Source: Stenotrophomonas sp. UBA2124
Lineage (GTDB): Bacteria > Pseudomonadota > Gammaproteobacteria > Xanthomonadales > Xanthomonadaceae
Direction: 5' to 3'
Length of the DNA stretch: 47,610 bases
Assembly (NCBI GenBank): GCA_002329155.1
Contig: DCXY01000042.1
Span: 1-47,610, forward strand
Of the stretch, positions 23,538 through 31,871 are shown piece after piece (position 1 is the stretch's first letter; each line of letters starts with the position of its first letter). The notes beneath the pieces were generated by a model that worked only from the letters and a program-made list of their open reading frames with translations, made no database searches and was not told the DNA's origin. A program made the position numbers and the translations under genes.

Positions 23538-25775
23538 TCAATCACGCACGGGCAGATCGATGTGGCTGCTGCCAAACCAACGGATTTCCATGGGCGCTGC
23601 AGCATCGGCCAGGGTTTCATCCGAAGGCTCCTTGCCACTGCCGAGATTGAGTTGTCGATCCGGCTGCTTGATCACGCCGAGCGTGACCACCACACGGCTG
23701 CCCGCAGCTACGCGGCGGCCAAGCAGGCGGGTGTCGTGCAGCTGCACCTGGTGGCGTTTGCCTGCTTCGAGCAGTTGCCGGTGGTTGCGGTCGCGTGCGT
23801 AGCTCAGGCGTTGCCGCCCGTAGGCAAGATCCAGATAGCGGCCGTCGGCAGTCTGTTCGTAGATGGCGAAGGCGATGTCGGCATCGGCCTTGTTGAGCGT
23901 GAAATCCAACGTGGCCGTGAACGGGCCGGCGAGTTCGGTGGCCTGCGCGAAGGGCTCACTGCGGAAGGCGAGGCCCGAATGTGCATCCAGCGCGGTGTTC
24001 ACGACGGTGGGTGAGGGCTGCCAGTCCGCGTCACTGCGGTCGGTGAAATCGATGCGCTGCAGTGAAACGGCTTCAGGTGCCGGCGTTGTGCCCAGCGTGT
24101 GCGTGCCATCGGCGGCAGGTTGCAGGTATAAGCGTCGCTGGCGCGTGGCCATTGCATCAAGCGAGGCGGCGTGACGCCATGTGTCCGCGCCCATCACCTG
24201 CCAGTTGACGCGGCCCGCAAGCAGTTCGGGCTTGGCTGCGCCACGCAGCACATGGTCGAACCAGGCCAGGCGCAGAGCCTGCAGATCGATGCGCGCCACG
24301 GCATCGGGTTCATACCCCTGCACCTGCGGCGGTACGCCGGTCTGCATGGTGAAGTGCTCGTAGGGGCCGATGAGCAGGGTGTGGTCGGCATCGGGGCGCT
24401 GGCGCAGATGTTCGCGCAGGTAATGCAGTACGCCGATCTGCGCGCCGTCGAAATAACCGGTGGTGGCCAGCACCGGAATGTCGATGCCGGCGTAGTCCGC
24501 GCCCTGCGGAATCCTGGCCTGCCAGTAGCTGTCGTAGCCGGGGTGGCGCAACCATTCGTCGAACACGGGGTTGGGTGTGCCGTCGATGGCAGGCAGATCG
24601 CGGTAGCGGCGCCCGCTGCGGTAGGCATTGCTGTCCAGCTTCCGCCAGCGCGTGGCATCGCCATAGCTGGCATCGTCCAGGGAGCGGTTGCTGGCCACGT
24701 AGGCCGGCCACGCGTAGATGAAATTCATGAAGACGTTGCCTTCCATCGGCACGTCGATGCCCGGCGCCGCACTGGCCGAGGTGGCGATGGCCTTCAGTGC
24801 CGGCGGGCGGTGGCGCAGCGCCGCCCATTGGGTATAGGCGCTGTAGCTGCCGCCGTACATGCCGACTACGCCATTGCTCCATGGCTGCGCGGCCATCCAG
24901 TTGATGACGGCGGCGGCATCCTCGCCATCGTGCAGGAAGGGGGTGATGGCATCGGGGCTGCGGCCCTTGCCACGGCTGTAGGCCACGACCGAGGCATAGC
25001 CGTGGGCAGCCATCTTCTTCGCGTCATCCCAGGCCCAGTCGTCATTGGCGTAGATGGTGAACGTGAGCAGCGCCGGCAGCGGTTGCTGCGTGCTGGCCGG
25101 GCGTACCAGCAGGGCGCTGATCTGGGCGCCACCGGGTGTGGAAACCAGCAGGTCGCGCTGTATGTGGTAACGGCGCGTGTCGTCGGCTGCGAATGCTTCG
25201 GTAACGAAGGGCTGAAACGCTGCATACGCCGTGTAAACCTGCCATGCGCGGACCAGTTCCAGGGCGTCGGCCAGTGGCAGTTCGTGCTTGCCATTGGCGC
25301 GCGCAAGCTGTGCATCCAGATCGGCGCGCATGCGCGGCAGGTAGCCGTTGAAGGCAAACTGGGCCGCGTAGGCGCTGCGGTCGTCCAGCGGTGAAAGCAG
25401 TGCCGCGAACGCTTGCTGCCAAGCCGTGGCGAAGGGCGTGCCATCGGCTTCGTGGTGGCGCATCGCGCGGGCGAATACTTCGTACTGCAGGAAGATCGGC
25501 GCCTGCCCGGGTGGGTCGGCGCGCAGGCGTCGCAATGCATGAATGCTGTCGATGGCCTTGGTGTACTGGCCGGCGGCAAGCTGCAGGCGGAACTGCGTGG
25601 TCAGGCGTCGCTGCGGGTCATCGTCCTGATGGCGCGCAAGCGTCTGGCGGGCGAGGGCAGACAGGCCGGTATCCGGTGCGCCGGACAAGGTGCCGTGTGG
25701 CAGCGGGACGGTGGGAATCTGTGCAGACGCGGCGGTGGTGGCGAGCAGCAGCAGAAGCGCGTGCAGGTAGCGCAT
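23538..25775 (-). CDS. Secreted CocE/NonD (S15 X-Pro dipeptidyl-peptidase) family hydrolase
   Basis: A 745-residue precursor with a Sec signal (MRYLHALLLLLATTAASA, cleaved before Gln19). After an N-terminal helical region (about 30-200) comes an alpha/beta-hydrolase domain: nucleophile Ser310 in GMYGGSYSAYTQWAA, TIYANDDWAWDDAK and SRGKGRSPDA upstream, then Asp in GYFDGAQ and His in GPYEHFTM completing the triad. The C-terminal jelly-roll (about 590-740; LAGPFTATLDFTLNKADADIAFAIYE) is the X-Pro dipeptidyl-peptidase C-domain. Relatives are cocaine esterase, glutaryl-7-ACA acylase and alpha-amino acid ester hydrolases. It may release Xaa-Pro dipeptides or acylated amino acids in the periplasm. 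Confidence 0.9.
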   Translation of the reverse strand: MRYLHALLLLLATTAASAQIPTVPLPHGTLSGAPDTGLSALARQTLARHQDDDPQRRLTTQFRLQLAAGQYTKAIDSIHALRRLRADPPGQAPIFLQYEVFARAMRHHEADGTPFATAWQQAFAALLSPLDDRSAYAAQFAFNGYLPRMRADLDAQLARANGKHELPLADALELVRAWQVYTAYAAFQPFVTEAFAADDTRRYHIQRDLLVSTPGGAQISALLVRPASTQQPLPALLTFTIYANDDWAWDDAKKMAAHGYASVVAYSRGKGRSPDAITPFLHDGEDAAAVINWMAAQPWSNGVVGMYGGSYSAYTQWAALRHRPPALKAIATSASAAPGIDVPMEGNVFMNFIYAWPAYVASNRSLDDASYGDATRWRKLDSNAYRSGRRYRDLPAIDGTPNPVFDEWLRHPGYDSYWQARIPQGADYAGIDIPVLATTGYFDGAQIGVLHYLREHLRQRPDADHTLLIGPYEHFTMQTGVPPQVQGYEPDAVARIDLQALRLAWFDHVLRGAAKPELLAGRVNWQVMGADTWRHAASLDAMATRQRRLYLQPAADGTHTLGTTPAPEAVSLQRIDFTDRSDADWQPSPTVVNTALDAHSGLAFRSEPFAQATELAGPFTATLDFTLNKADADIAFAIYEQTADGRYLDLAYGRQRLSYARDRNHRQLLEAGKRHQVQLHDTRLLGRRVAAGSRVVVTLGVIKQPDRQLNLGSGKEPSDETLADAAAPMEIRWFGSSHIDLPVRD

Positions 25776-25867
25776 GCCTTCATCCCTGGGTCGATGGCGC
25801 AGGGGGCCAGTCTAGGGCAGGGAGGATGACGGTGGTAAGTGTCCTGAGGCGTCGGGTGTGGGGTATT

Positions 25868-25896
25868 CCCGGGTGCGCTTTGCTTACCCGGGCTAC
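25868..25896 (-). repeat. Single REP element
   Basis: One reverse-oriented element (CCCGGGTGCGCTTTGCTTAC then CCGGGCTAC), of the same family as the arrays, between two minus-strand genes and about 20 bp from a terminator. Confidence 0.88.
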
Positions 25897-25911
25897 GGGT
25901 GTCGCCGTATG

Positions 25912-25947
25912 TGGAAAGGCCCCGCCTGCGGTGCAGGGCGGGGCCTT
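25912..25947 (-). terminator. Terminator of the DUF2892 gene
   Basis: AAGGCCCCGCC (25916-25926) pairs with GGCGGGGCCTT (25937-25947), 11 perfect base pairs. On the minus strand it is followed by TTTCC. It is 27 bp past the DUF2892 stop. Confidence 0.75.
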
Positions 25948-25973
25948 CGGCGTTGCCGGGATGGCGGAGGTGC

Positions 25974-26171
25974 TCAGCCAGTGGACCGGGGTTGGCACCA
26001 GTTGAGGCCGAGTATGGAGTACAGCGGGCAAGAGCGGATCAGGCCGGTGGCCAGGGGGATGATGCCCAGCCAGCCCCACCAGCCGATGACGTGGGTGGCC
26101 GCCAGTACGATGAGGGCGATGCCGATGATGATGCGGAACGCGCGATCAATGCCGCAGACATTGGTTTGCAT
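25974..26171 (-). CDS. DUF2892 (YgaP-like) inner membrane protein
   Basis: A 65-residue protein starting at 26171 with GGAG eight bases upstream; the longer frame to 26351 is not supported. It has MQTNVCGIDRAFRIIIGIALIVLAATHVIGWWGWLGIIPLATGLIRSCPLYSILGLNWC: two transmembrane helices with the conserved Asn-x-x-Gly-x-x-Asp-Arg start and a C-P-L-Y-x-x-L-G-x-x-T/W-C end typical of DUF2892, also found C-terminal to rhodanese in YgaP. The three Cys could bind thiol or sulfur intermediates. No rhodanese domain is fused or adjacent. It lies after the hut operon but is separated from hutU by its own leader. Confidence 0.85.
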   Translation of the reverse strand: MQTNVCGIDRAFRIIIGIALIVLAATHVIGWWGWLGIIPLATGLIRSCPLYSILGLNWCQPRSTG

Positions 26172-26308
26172 GGTGATGCTCCAGTCTGGATCGGGGAGGG
26201 CATCGAGCGATGCGCGGGGCACCGGTGCGATGCGTTGCAACAGTCTCGCGCTGGGGTCGATAGCATGATGTGAAGCGCCGTTCATGTGTGCCATATGGCA
26301 GCAAACGA

Positions 26309-26337
26309 CAACGGGCAGGCGCAGTGCCTGCCCGTTG
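26309..26337 (-). terminator. Hairpin after hutU
   Basis: CAACGGGCAGGC (26309-26320) pairs with GCCTGCCCGTTG (26326-26337), 12 base pairs and a 5-base loop, 23 bp past the hutU stop. The T-run is weak (GTCGTTTG), so it may protect the 3' end rather than be a strong terminator. Confidence 0.65.
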
Positions 26338-26360
26338 CGTTGAAACACCACGCGGCTCGG

Positions 26361-28028
26361 TCAGCCGAGAATGCCCGGCAGGTCCAGCCCCTTCTCCTTC
26401 GCGCAGTCGATGGCGATGTCATAACCCGCATCGGCATGACGCATGACGCCGGTGCCGGGGTCGTTCCACAGCACGCGGGCGATGCGCCTGTCCGCTTCCT
26501 CGCTGCCGTCGCAGACGATGACCACGCCCGAATGCTGCGAGTAGCCCATGCCGACGCCACCGCCGTGATGCAGGCTCACCCAGGTGGCGCCACCGGCCAC
26601 GTTGAGCATGGCATTGAGCAGCGGCCAATCGGACACGGCATCGGAGCCATCCTTCATGGATTCGGTTTCGCGGTTGGGCGAGGCGACGCTGCCGCTGTCC
26701 AGGTGGTCGCGGCCGATCACCACCGGTGCGCTCAGTTCACCGTTGCGCACCATCTCGTTGAACGCCAGGCCCAGCTTGTGGCGCAGGCCCAGACCCACCC
26801 AGCAGATGCGCGCCGGCAGGCCCTGGAAGCTGATGCGTTCGCGCGCCATGTCCAGCCAGCGGTGCAGGTGCGGGTCATCGGCAATGATCTCCTTCACCTT
26901 GGCATCGGTCTTGTAGATGTCCTCCGGGTCGCCGCTGAGCGCCACCCAGCGGAACGGGCCGACGCCTCGGCAGAACAACGGGCGCACATAGGCCGGCACG
27001 AAGCCGGGGAAATCAAAGGCGTTCTTCAGGCCTTCATCGAAGGCCATCTGGCGGATGTTGTTGCCGTAGTCCACGGTGGGGATGCCCTGCGCGTGGAAGG
27101 CGAGCATGGCCTCCACATGCACGCGCATGGCGGCCTTGGCGGCGTCGCGCACCTTCTCCGGATTGGCCTTCTGTTCGGCCAGCCACTGCTCAACCGTCCA
27201 GCCGAGCGGCAGGTAGCCGTGCACGGGATCGTGCGCGCTGGTCTGGTCGGTGACGCAGTCCGGGCGCACGCCGCGGCGTACCAGTTCTGGCAGGATTTCA
27301 GCGGCATTGCCGAGCAGGGCGATCGACTTGGCCTCACCGGCAGCGGTGTATTTGGCGATGCGCGCGAGTGCGTCGTCGATATCGGTGGCCTGTTCGTCCA
27401 CATAGCGGGTGCGCAGGCGGAAATCGATGCTGCTCTGGCGGCACTCGATGGTCAGGCTGCTGGCACCGGCCAGCGACGCCGCCAGCGGCTGCGCGCCGCC
27501 CATGCCGCCGAGGCCGGCGGTGAGAATCCACTTGCCGGTGAGGCTGCCGCCGTAATGCTGGCGGCCCATTTCCACGAACGTCTCGTAGGTGCCCTGCACG
27601 ATGCCTTGGCTGCCGATGTAGATCCAGCTGCCGGCGGTCATCTGCCCGTACATCATCAAGCCCTTCTTATCGAGCTCGTTGAAGTGCTCCCAGGTAGCCC
27701 AGTGCGGTACCAGGTTGGAATTGGCGATCAGCACGCGCGGTGCATCGGGATGGGTAGGGAACACGCCCACCGGCTTGCCCGACTGCACCAGCAGGGTCTG
27801 GTTGTCGTCCAGACGCTTTAGCGTTTCCAGGATCCTGTCGTAGCTCTCCCAGTCGCGCGCGGCGCGGCCGATACCGCCATACACCACCAGCGAGGTGGGG
27901 TCTTCGGCAACTTCCGCATCGAGGTTGTTCTGCAGCATGCGGAACGGTGCCTCGGTCTGCCAGGACTTGCAGTTGAGTGTGTTGCCGCGCGGCGCGCGCG
28001 GGCTGCGGGAGGGATCGTGACGGGTCAT
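26361..28028 (-). CDS. hutU: Urocanate hydratase
   Basis: The second enzyme of histidine degradation, converting urocanate to 4-imidazolone-5-propionate with a tightly bound NAD+. At 555 residues it is full length. Family blocks include QTEAPFRMLQNNLDAEVAEDP, VVYGGIGRAARDWESYD, NAFDFPGFVPAYVRPLFCRGVGPFRWVALSGD (the active-site Cys lies in PLFCRGVGPFRW) and NVAGGATWVSLHHGGGVGMGYSQHSGVVIVCDG. The start codon overlaps the hutG stop (ATGA), showing translational coupling. It is the last gene of the hutI-hutH-hutG-hutU operon. Confidence 0.97.
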   Translation of the reverse strand: MTRHDPSRSPRAPRGNTLNCKSWQTEAPFRMLQNNLDAEVAEDPTSLVVYGGIGRAARDWESYDRILETLKRLDDNQTLLVQSGKPVGVFPTHPDAPRVLIANSNLVPHWATWEHFNELDKKGLMMYGQMTAGSWIYIGSQGIVQGTYETFVEMGRQHYGGSLTGKWILTAGLGGMGGAQPLAASLAGASSLTIECRQSSIDFRLRTRYVDEQATDIDDALARIAKYTAAGEAKSIALLGNAAEILPELVRRGVRPDCVTDQTSAHDPVHGYLPLGWTVEQWLAEQKANPEKVRDAAKAAMRVHVEAMLAFHAQGIPTVDYGNNIRQMAFDEGLKNAFDFPGFVPAYVRPLFCRGVGPFRWVALSGDPEDIYKTDAKVKEIIADDPHLHRWLDMARERISFQGLPARICWVGLGLRHKLGLAFNEMVRNGELSAPVVIGRDHLDSGSVASPNRETESMKDGSDAVSDWPLLNAMLNVAGGATWVSLHHGGGVGMGYSQHSGVVIVCDGSEEADRRIARVLWNDPGTGVMRHADAGYDIAIDCAKEKGLDLPGILG

Positions 28029-28876
28029 GGGTTTCTCCGGGAAGCAAAATCGAGGCAGGCGCGCAGCACCTGCTGCAGGGTGTCGCGCAGCGGGGCGGCA
28101 TGGTCGGGGTCGTAGGGCGTGGGCCAGCTGTGTTCGTCCACGTCCTGCGGGGCGGGCTCGTGCATGTAGCCACGGCAGCCCAGCTCCATCTGCAGGGTGT
28201 GCACGCCGCCGGCGGTGTTGCTGTAGTGGCGCGTGATCCAGCCACCCTTGAAGCGGCCGTTGCGCACATGGCTCATGCCACTGAGCGCGCAGAGGTTCTC
28301 CACCACATCGGTGAGTGCGTTGTCGCAGGAGGTATCCGGCGCGCCGCTGGGGCCGGCCGTGCCGATGTTGAACTGCGGCAGCTCGCCATCGAACAGGTGC
28401 GGGATGAGCGAGCGGATCGAATGCGCGTCGTACATCACCACGCTGTCGTGCTGTGCACGCAGGCGTGCGATCTGCGCGGTCAGCGCATCGTGATAGGGGT
28501 CGAACCAGGTGGCGCGGCGGCGCTGGATTTCCACCTCATCAGGCGCGTGGCCATCGCGGTACAGGGGTTGGTTGTCGAAGGTGGTCAGCGGGCACAGCCC
28601 GGTGGTGTTCTGGCCCGGGTAGAGCGAAGCACCGGAAGGATCGCGGTTGACGTCGATGACCGAGCGCGAGATGGCCGTGCGAACGGTGGTGGCACCCAGC
28701 GCCTGTGCGAAGGCGTACAGCTCATGCACCCACCAGTCGGCATCGCGCCGTGCCAGCCAAGGCGAAACAAAATGGCCCGCAAGTTCATCCGGCAGCTCGG
28801 TGCCGGTATGCGGGAAGCTGACGATCAACGGCGCATCACCTTGGTGGATCTGCAGCCAGTCAGGGGAGGTTTTCAT
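28025..28876 (-). CDS. hutG: N-formylglutamate deformylase
   Basis: Hydrolyses N-formyl-L-glutamate to glutamate and formate, the last step of the five-step histidine pathway. The start at 28876 (MKTSPDWLQIHQG) has AGGAG seven bases upstream and gives 283 residues; the longer frame is not supported. Motifs: IVSFPHTGTELPDEL, RDADWWVHELY, SRSVIDVNRDPSG, VVMYDAHSIRS (metal-binding type) and RFKGGWITRHYSNTAGGVHTLQMELG. It belongs to the N-formylglutamate amidohydrolase family, not to the arginase-like formiminoglutamase also called HutG. The presence of hutF confirms this route. It overlaps hutU by four bases. Confidence 0.95.
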   Translation of the reverse strand: MKTSPDWLQIHQGDAPLIVSFPHTGTELPDELAGHFVSPWLARRDADWWVHELYAFAQALGATTVRTAISRSVIDVNRDPSGASLYPGQNTTGLCPLTTFDNQPLYRDGHAPDEVEIQRRRATWFDPYHDALTAQIARLRAQHDSVVMYDAHSIRSLIPHLFDGELPQFNIGTAGPSGAPDTSCDNALTDVVENLCALSGMSHVRNGRFKGGWITRHYSNTAGGVHTLQMELGCRGYMHEPAPQDVDEHSWPTPYDPDHAAPLRDTLQQVLRACLDFASRRNP

Positions 28877-28922
28877 GGATGCTCCTGGTGCGTATGACTT
28901 CTTTGACTTCGTTTGATACCCC

Positions 28923-28946
28923 GCTTCCCCCGCAGGCGGGGGAAGC
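28923..28946. repeat. Short GC-rich hairpin repeat
   Basis: GCTTCCCCCGC (28923-28933) and GCGGGGGAAGC (28936-28946) form an 11-bp stem, followed by CTGCCCAAAGGGCTGATGGGGGC. This resembles a dispersed intergenic repeat; a degenerate relative is at 41238-41308. It lies in the hutH-hutG gap. Confidence 0.6.
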
Positions 28947-29005
28947 TGCCCAAAGGGCTGATGGGGGCGCTTGTCGCACAGAACCAGCAGCCCGCGTCCC
29001 ATTAC

Positions 29006-30553
29006 TCAGTTGCCTTCAACGACCTCCACCCCCGGCAGCGCCACGCTCAGCCCTTCAAGCAGCGCACCGCTGCGCACCAGCGCCGTCGCAGCGGCCATGT
29101 CCGGGTGGAAGTAGCGGTCGTCCTGCAGCGTGGGTACCTTCGCGCGCAGCACGCCGCGCACCTGTTCCAGCGGCTGGCTGGAGCGCAGCGGGGCATGGAA
29201 GTCGCAGCCCTGGGCGGCCGCCAGCAGCTCGATGCCGATCACGTTGGCGGCGTTCTCGGCCATCGCCAACAGGCGGCGCGCGCCGTGCGCGGCCATCGAC
29301 ACATGGTCTTCCTGGTTGGCCGAGGTGGGAATGGAATCCACGCTGGCCGGGTAGGCGCGCTGCTTGTTCTCCGACACCAGCGCCGCGGCGGTCACCTGCG
29401 GAATCATGAAGCCGGAGTTCAAGCCCGGTTTGGGCGTGAGGAAGGCCGGCAGGCCGGACAGTGCCGGGTCCACCAGCATGGCGGTGCGGCGCTCGCTGAT
29501 GGAGCCGATCTCGCACACCGCCATCGCCAGCATGTCAGCGGCGAAGGCCACCGGCTCGGCGTGGAAGTTGCCGCCGCTCAGTGCTTCGCCGGTGTCGGTG
29601 AACACCAGCGGGTTGTCGGAGACGCCATTGGCTTCGATCTCCAGCGTGGTGGCGGCCTGGCGCATCACATCCAGCGCCGCGCCCATCACCTGCGGCTGGC
29701 AGCGCAGGCAGTACGGGTCCTGCACGCGCAGGTCGTTGTCACGGTGCGATTCGCGGATATCCGAGCCCTGCATCAGTTCACGCAGTACGGCAGCGGTGGC
29801 GATCTGCCCGTGCTGGCCACGGATGCGGTGGATGCGCGGGTCGAACGGCGTATCCGAGCCCTTGGCCGCTTCCACCGACAGGGCGCCGGTCACCAGCGCG
29901 GACTGGAACACCGTTTCGATCTCGAACAGGCCGGCAAGCGCGTAGGCCGTGGAGTACTGGGTGCCGTTGAGCAGCGCCAGGCCTTCCTTCGCGCCCAGCA
30001 CCAGCGGCTCCAGACCGCGCTGCTTCAGTGCTTCCATCGCAGGCAGCTGCACGCCACCGATGAAGGCATCGCCCACGCCGATCATCACGCTGGCCATGTG
30101 CGAAAGCGGGGCGAGGTCGCCGGACGCACCCACCGAACCCTGGCACGGAATCAGCGGCACCAGATCGGTCTGCAGCATGGCTTCCAGCAGTGCCAGCGTC
30201 TGCGGGCGGATGCCCGAGGCACCCTGTGCGAGACTGGTGAGCTTGAGCGCCATCATCAGCCGCACCACATTGGCCGGCATCGGCTCGCCCACGCCGGCAG
30301 CGTGCGAGAGCACGATATTGCGCTGCAGGGTTTCAAGGTCTTCGCGGTCGATGCGTACGCTGGCCAGCTTGCCGAAGCCGGTGTTGATGCCATACACCGG
30401 CTCACCCCTGGCGACGATGGCTGCCACCACATCGGCGCTGCGCTGCACGGCGGCATGCGCGGAGTGGTCCAGCTTTACGCTGGCGCCACGGTACACCTGC
30501 CGCCACTGCGAGAGGGAAACGTGGCCGGGAAGAAGGGTCAGATACTCGCTCAT
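29006..30553 (-). CDS. hutH: Histidine ammonia-lyase
   Basis: Deaminates histidine to trans-urocanate, committing it to breakdown. At 515 residues it is normal for the family. The autocatalytic MIO electrophile forms from Ala143-Ser144-Gly145 in the motif GSVGASGDLAPLSH. Other family blocks are VYGINTGFGKLA, NVVRLMMALKLTSLAQGASGI, QDPYCLRCQPQVMGA, SGGNFHAEPVAFAADML and TSANQEDHVSM. It sits 54 bp after hutI and 129 bp before hutG in one operon; the latter gap holds a GC-rich hairpin that may tune expression of the downstream genes. Confidence 0.97.
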   Translation of the reverse strand: MSEYLTLLPGHVSLSQWRQVYRGASVKLDHSAHAAVQRSADVVAAIVARGEPVYGINTGFGKLASVRIDREDLETLQRNIVLSHAAGVGEPMPANVVRLMMALKLTSLAQGASGIRPQTLALLEAMLQTDLVPLIPCQGSVGASGDLAPLSHMASVMIGVGDAFIGGVQLPAMEALKQRGLEPLVLGAKEGLALLNGTQYSTAYALAGLFEIETVFQSALVTGALSVEAAKGSDTPFDPRIHRIRGQHGQIATAAVLRELMQGSDIRESHRDNDLRVQDPYCLRCQPQVMGAALDVMRQAATTLEIEANGVSDNPLVFTDTGEALSGGNFHAEPVAFAADMLAMAVCEIGSISERRTAMLVDPALSGLPAFLTPKPGLNSGFMIPQVTAAALVSENKQRAYPASVDSIPTSANQEDHVSMAAHGARRLLAMAENAANVIGIELLAAAQGCDFHAPLRSSQPLEQVRGVLRAKVPTLQDDRYFHPDMAAATALVRSGALLEGLSVALPGVEVVEGN

Positions 30554-30607
30554 GAAGGCTCCGTGATGCAGGTGTGGCGGTATGGCGGGAATGGGGTGGG
30601 GTGACGG

Positions 30608-31813
30608 TCAGGCGCGCTGGCCGCGCCAGATGCGTGCATGCAGCGGGTTGAAGCCGATGCGGTAGACCAGGTCGGCCGGGGCATCGATGTCCCAGATGGC
30701 GAGGTTGCAGTCCAGGCCGGTGGCCAGCCTGCCGATGCGCTCGCTGCGGCCCAGCGCGCGTGCCGCTTCGCGGGTGAAGCCGGCGATGCATTCGTCCACG
30801 GTCAGGCGGAACAGGGTCGCGCCCATGTTCATGGCCAGCAGCGGGCTGGTCAGTGGCGACGTGCCGGGATTGCTGTCGGTGGCCAGCGCCAGCGGTACGC
30901 CTGCATCGCGCAGCTGCTGGATCGGCGGCAGCACGGTTTCGCGGGTGAAGTAATACGCGCCGGGCAGCAGCACGGCGACGGTGCCGGCCTGGCGCATGGC
31001 AGCGATGCCTGCGGCGTCGAGGTGTTCAATATGGTCGGCGGACAACGCGCCGTGGCGTGCCGCCAGTTCGGCACCATGCTGGTTGGACAGCTGCTCGGCG
31101 TGAATCTTGATCGCCAGCCCGTGCTGCTTTGCCGCCTCGAACACCTGCTGCGCCTGCGCCGTGCTGAAGGCGATGTTCTCGCAGAACACATCCACCGCCT
31201 CGGCCAGCCCTTCAGCGGCGATGGCGGGAATCATCACCGCGCATACTTCGTTGATATAGGCCTGCGCCTCGTGCCCCGGTGGCACGGCGTGGGCGCCGAG
31301 GAAGGTCGGCACAATCTCGACCTTGCGCAGCTGCCCCAGCTCGCGCGCCACGCGCAACTGCTTGCGCTCATCATCAAGGGTGAGGCCGTAGCCGGATTTG
31401 ATTTCCAGCGTGGTCACACCTTCGGCCAGCATGGCATCCAGACGGGGCAGGCTGGCGCGGAGCAGGGCGGCGTCATCGGCCTCGCGGGTGGCGCGCACGG
31501 TGGCGACGATGCCACCCCCTGCGCGCGCGATATCGGCATAGCTGACGCCCTCCAGCCGCTGCTGGAACTCGTTGGCGCGGTTGCCTGCGTAGACCAGATG
31601 GGTATGGCAGTCGATCAGGCCGGGGCTGATCCAACGGCCTTCGCAGTTGATGCGTTCGGCGGCCTCGAAGGCAGGTGGGGCGGCGGCCGGGCCGACGTGC
31701 ACGATGCGCCCGTCAGTGGCGGCGATCACGCCATCAGGGATCAGCCCAAGGCCGCCTGAGGCATCATCCAGGGTCATCAGGTTGGCGTTCTGCCAGAGCG
31801 TATCGCAGCGCAT
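30608..31813 (-). CDS. hutI: Imidazolonepropionase
   Basis: Opens the imidazolone ring of 4-imidazolone-5-propionate to give N-formimidoyl-L-glutamate. A 401-residue amidohydrolase from ATG 31813 (a GTG two codons earlier is also possible). The metal site begins with ISPGLIDCHTHLVYAGNR (HxH), followed by EIKSGYGLTLDDE, FLGAHAVPPGHE, IKIHAEQLSNQHGAELAA and LATDSNPGTSPL with the ligand Asp. It is the first gene of the minus-strand hut operon. Its start lies 58 bp from hutF, and the palindrome at 31834-31845 is inside that promoter. Confidence 0.96.
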   Translation of the reverse strand: MRCDTLWQNANLMTLDDASGGLGLIPDGVIAATDGRIVHVGPAAAPPAFEAAERINCEGRWISPGLIDCHTHLVYAGNRANEFQQRLEGVSYADIARAGGGIVATVRATREADDAALLRASLPRLDAMLAEGVTTLEIKSGYGLTLDDERKQLRVARELGQLRKVEIVPTFLGAHAVPPGHEAQAYINEVCAVMIPAIAAEGLAEAVDVFCENIAFSTAQAQQVFEAAKQHGLAIKIHAEQLSNQHGAELAARHGALSADHIEHLDAAGIAAMRQAGTVAVLLPGAYYFTRETVLPPIQQLRDAGVPLALATDSNPGTSPLTSPLLAMNMGATLFRLTVDECIAGFTREAARALGRSERIGRLATGLDCNLAIWDIDAPADLVYRIGFNPLHARIWRGQRA

Positions 31814-31833
31814 GGACACTCATCCCGGTAATT

Positions 31834-31845
31834 TTGTATATACAA
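31834..31845. promoter_or_regulatory. Putative HutC operator
   Basis: TTGTATATACAA is a perfect 12-bp palindrome in the centre of the hutI/hutF divergent promoter. Its TTGTATATACAA core agrees with the HutC-type sites known upstream of hut genes in proteobacteria. Urocanate is the usual inducer that releases HutC. Confidence 0.85.
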
Positions 31846-31871
31846 TAACGACCGAAAACGGAGAGTGTCCA

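Noticed and set aside
24171..25394. 407-codon plus-strand frame inside the S15 hydrolase gene
   Set aside because: Antisense shadow; no start signal and no domain.
26286..27821. 511-codon plus-strand frame across hutU
   Set aside because: Antisense shadow of hutU of the same kind.
28913..30604. 563-codon plus-strand frame across hutH
   Set aside because: Antisense shadow of hutH; His/Gln/Arg-rich and without recognisable motifs or a ribosome site.
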